Assembly (NCBI RefSeq): GCF_003076455.1
Contig: NZ_CP020918.1
Span: forward strand, 186,001 to 250,000
Reading direction: 5' to 3'
DNA: 64,000 nt
Source of the DNA: Flavobacterium faecale
Lineage (GTDB): Bacteria; Bacteroidota; Bacteroidia; Flavobacteriales; Flavobacteriaceae
This document shows positions 63,402-64,000 of this stretch, piece by piece. The notes below the pieces were generated by a model. The model worked only from the letters and a program-made list of their open reading frames with translations. It searched no databases and was not told where the DNA came from. Numbering within the stretch: the stretch's first letter is position 1; every line of letters begins with the position of its first letter. A program made the position numbers and the translations under genes.

Positions 63402-64000
63402 CTAACTAAAACGAGACATTACCCTACCTAGTTTTTTTGAAAAAGCAGTTGTTAGGGTATTATAATCCATAATCATTGAAATAGACTCCGTATTATCTGT
63501 ATCAGGTAATATGGAGTTTTTTAATTCCTCTATAATGCTACCGACCAAGTACCAACGCATGGTCAAAATAGTTTCGGTTACATTTTGAGCTATTGTATCA
63601 TTCTTTGATTTCGGGAAGATGTTTTGGCCTTCCCAGTCGTGCATCACCAATTTTTCGTCTTCCATCAAGATATCTGTAACCTCTTGTGCATAATTTGACG
63701 GAAGGTGCATCAAATATTGCTCCAGACTAAAGGTTTCATTTTGCAAATAATGATTGATTAAATCATTATACACAGCCCTAAATAATGGGTTTGCCAACTC
63801 TACTTCATCTTCTTGCAAACTTAGATATATTCGATAAAAGACTTTTAATTTCTTTTTTTCAACAACATTTACGACATCACCTTCTTCATTGGTTTTAAAA
63901 AAAGTATCTTCAAATTCCTCTTCTTTATTACCATACAAAAGTAAAATTTCGATAATCTTGCGCTCTAAGCGGTACAAAATGTCTACTTTTTCTAAAGCTT
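63402..64000 (-). CDS. dnaG: DNA primase DnaG, C-terminal part (5' end outside window)
   Basis: Open from the stop at 63402 to the window edge, about 199 residues; an internal TTG at 63977 is not the start, since the frame continues upstream as ALEKVDIL. The segment (YRLERKIIEILLLYGNKEEEF, WEGQNIFPKSKNDTIAQNV, SIIEELKNSILPD) matches the helicase-binding C-terminal region of Bacteroidota DnaG. The catalytic TOPRIM and zinc domains lie beyond the window. Confidence 0.85.
   Translation of the reverse strand, partial: ALEKVDILYRLERKIIEILLLYGNKEEEFEDTFFKTNEEGDVVNVVEKKKLKVFYRIYLSLQEDEVELANPLFRAVYNDLINHYLQNETFSLEQYLMHLPSNYAQEVTDILMEDEKLVMHDWEGQNIFPKSKNDTIAQNVTETILTMRWYLVGSIIEELKNSILPDTDNTESISMIMDYNTLTTAFSKKLGRVMSRFS

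Overview
The window looks like the chromosome of a Flavobacterium or close relative (Bacteroidota, Flavobacteriales). The grounds are low GC, promoters with the TAnnTTTG -7 box, almost no Shine-Dalgarno sites, the gliding genes gldB and gldC, exosortase XrtF, a SusC/SusD pair, a T9SS C-terminal sorting domain, and a short 287-residue primary sigma factor.

Layout. 0-5 kb: exosortase F genes (minus strand), then msrC-like, a MORN/TonB protein, rpsO and pnp. 5.1-8.3 kb: a repeat-rich accessory island with a parDE toxin-antitoxin module whose toxin is cut by a complete 1068-bp IS630-family element. 8.3-15.5 kb: MscS-type channel, small protein and ECF sigma factor in one operon, then an envelope cluster (OmpA-like protein, coiled-coil lipoprotein, small membrane protein, double-barrel outer membrane protein). 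15.8-18.3 kb: rpoD, a lipoprotein and rpe. 18.8-25.4 kb: a compact alginate utilisation locus, susC-susD-PKD lipoprotein-PL7 alginate lyase, behind a palindromic operator. 25.5-31.8 kb: CBS protein, a large Asp-box propeller protein secreted by T9SS, an SDR oxidoreductase and an alpha/beta hydrolase.

31.83-39.36 kb is a 7.5-kb integrative element inserted in the 3' end of a tRNA-Arg(TCG) gene. It has 16-bp att repeats, a tyrosine integrase, 11-bp-phased putative integrase arm sites at both ends, an excisionase-like HTH protein, and an 800-residue protein with motifs resembling the palm of family A DNA polymerases. No relaxase, conjugation or capsid gene was recognised in it.

39.5-56.1 kb is the division and cell wall (dcw) cluster on the minus strand: mraZ-rsmH-ftsL-ftsI-murE-mraY-murD-ftsW-murG-murC-ftsQ-ftsA-ftsZ, followed downstream by a YqeY-like gene. 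It carries a clear triple 10-bp-phased MraZ operator, and the mraZ start is probably TTG. 56.4-64 kb holds an alpha/beta hydrolase, engB, a lipoprotein, an M23 peptidase without signal peptide, a small monooxygenase, gldC-gldB, nadE, a NarL-type response regulator and the 3' part of dnaG running off the window.

The most notable items are the toxin-only inactivation by the IS element (both original toxin halves and the TA target duplication can be read), the polymerase-like protein in the tRNA-Arg element, the arm-site repeats at its ends, the MraZ operator, and several families of dispersed intergenic repeats. All family assignments come from reading motifs by eye; no database search was run.
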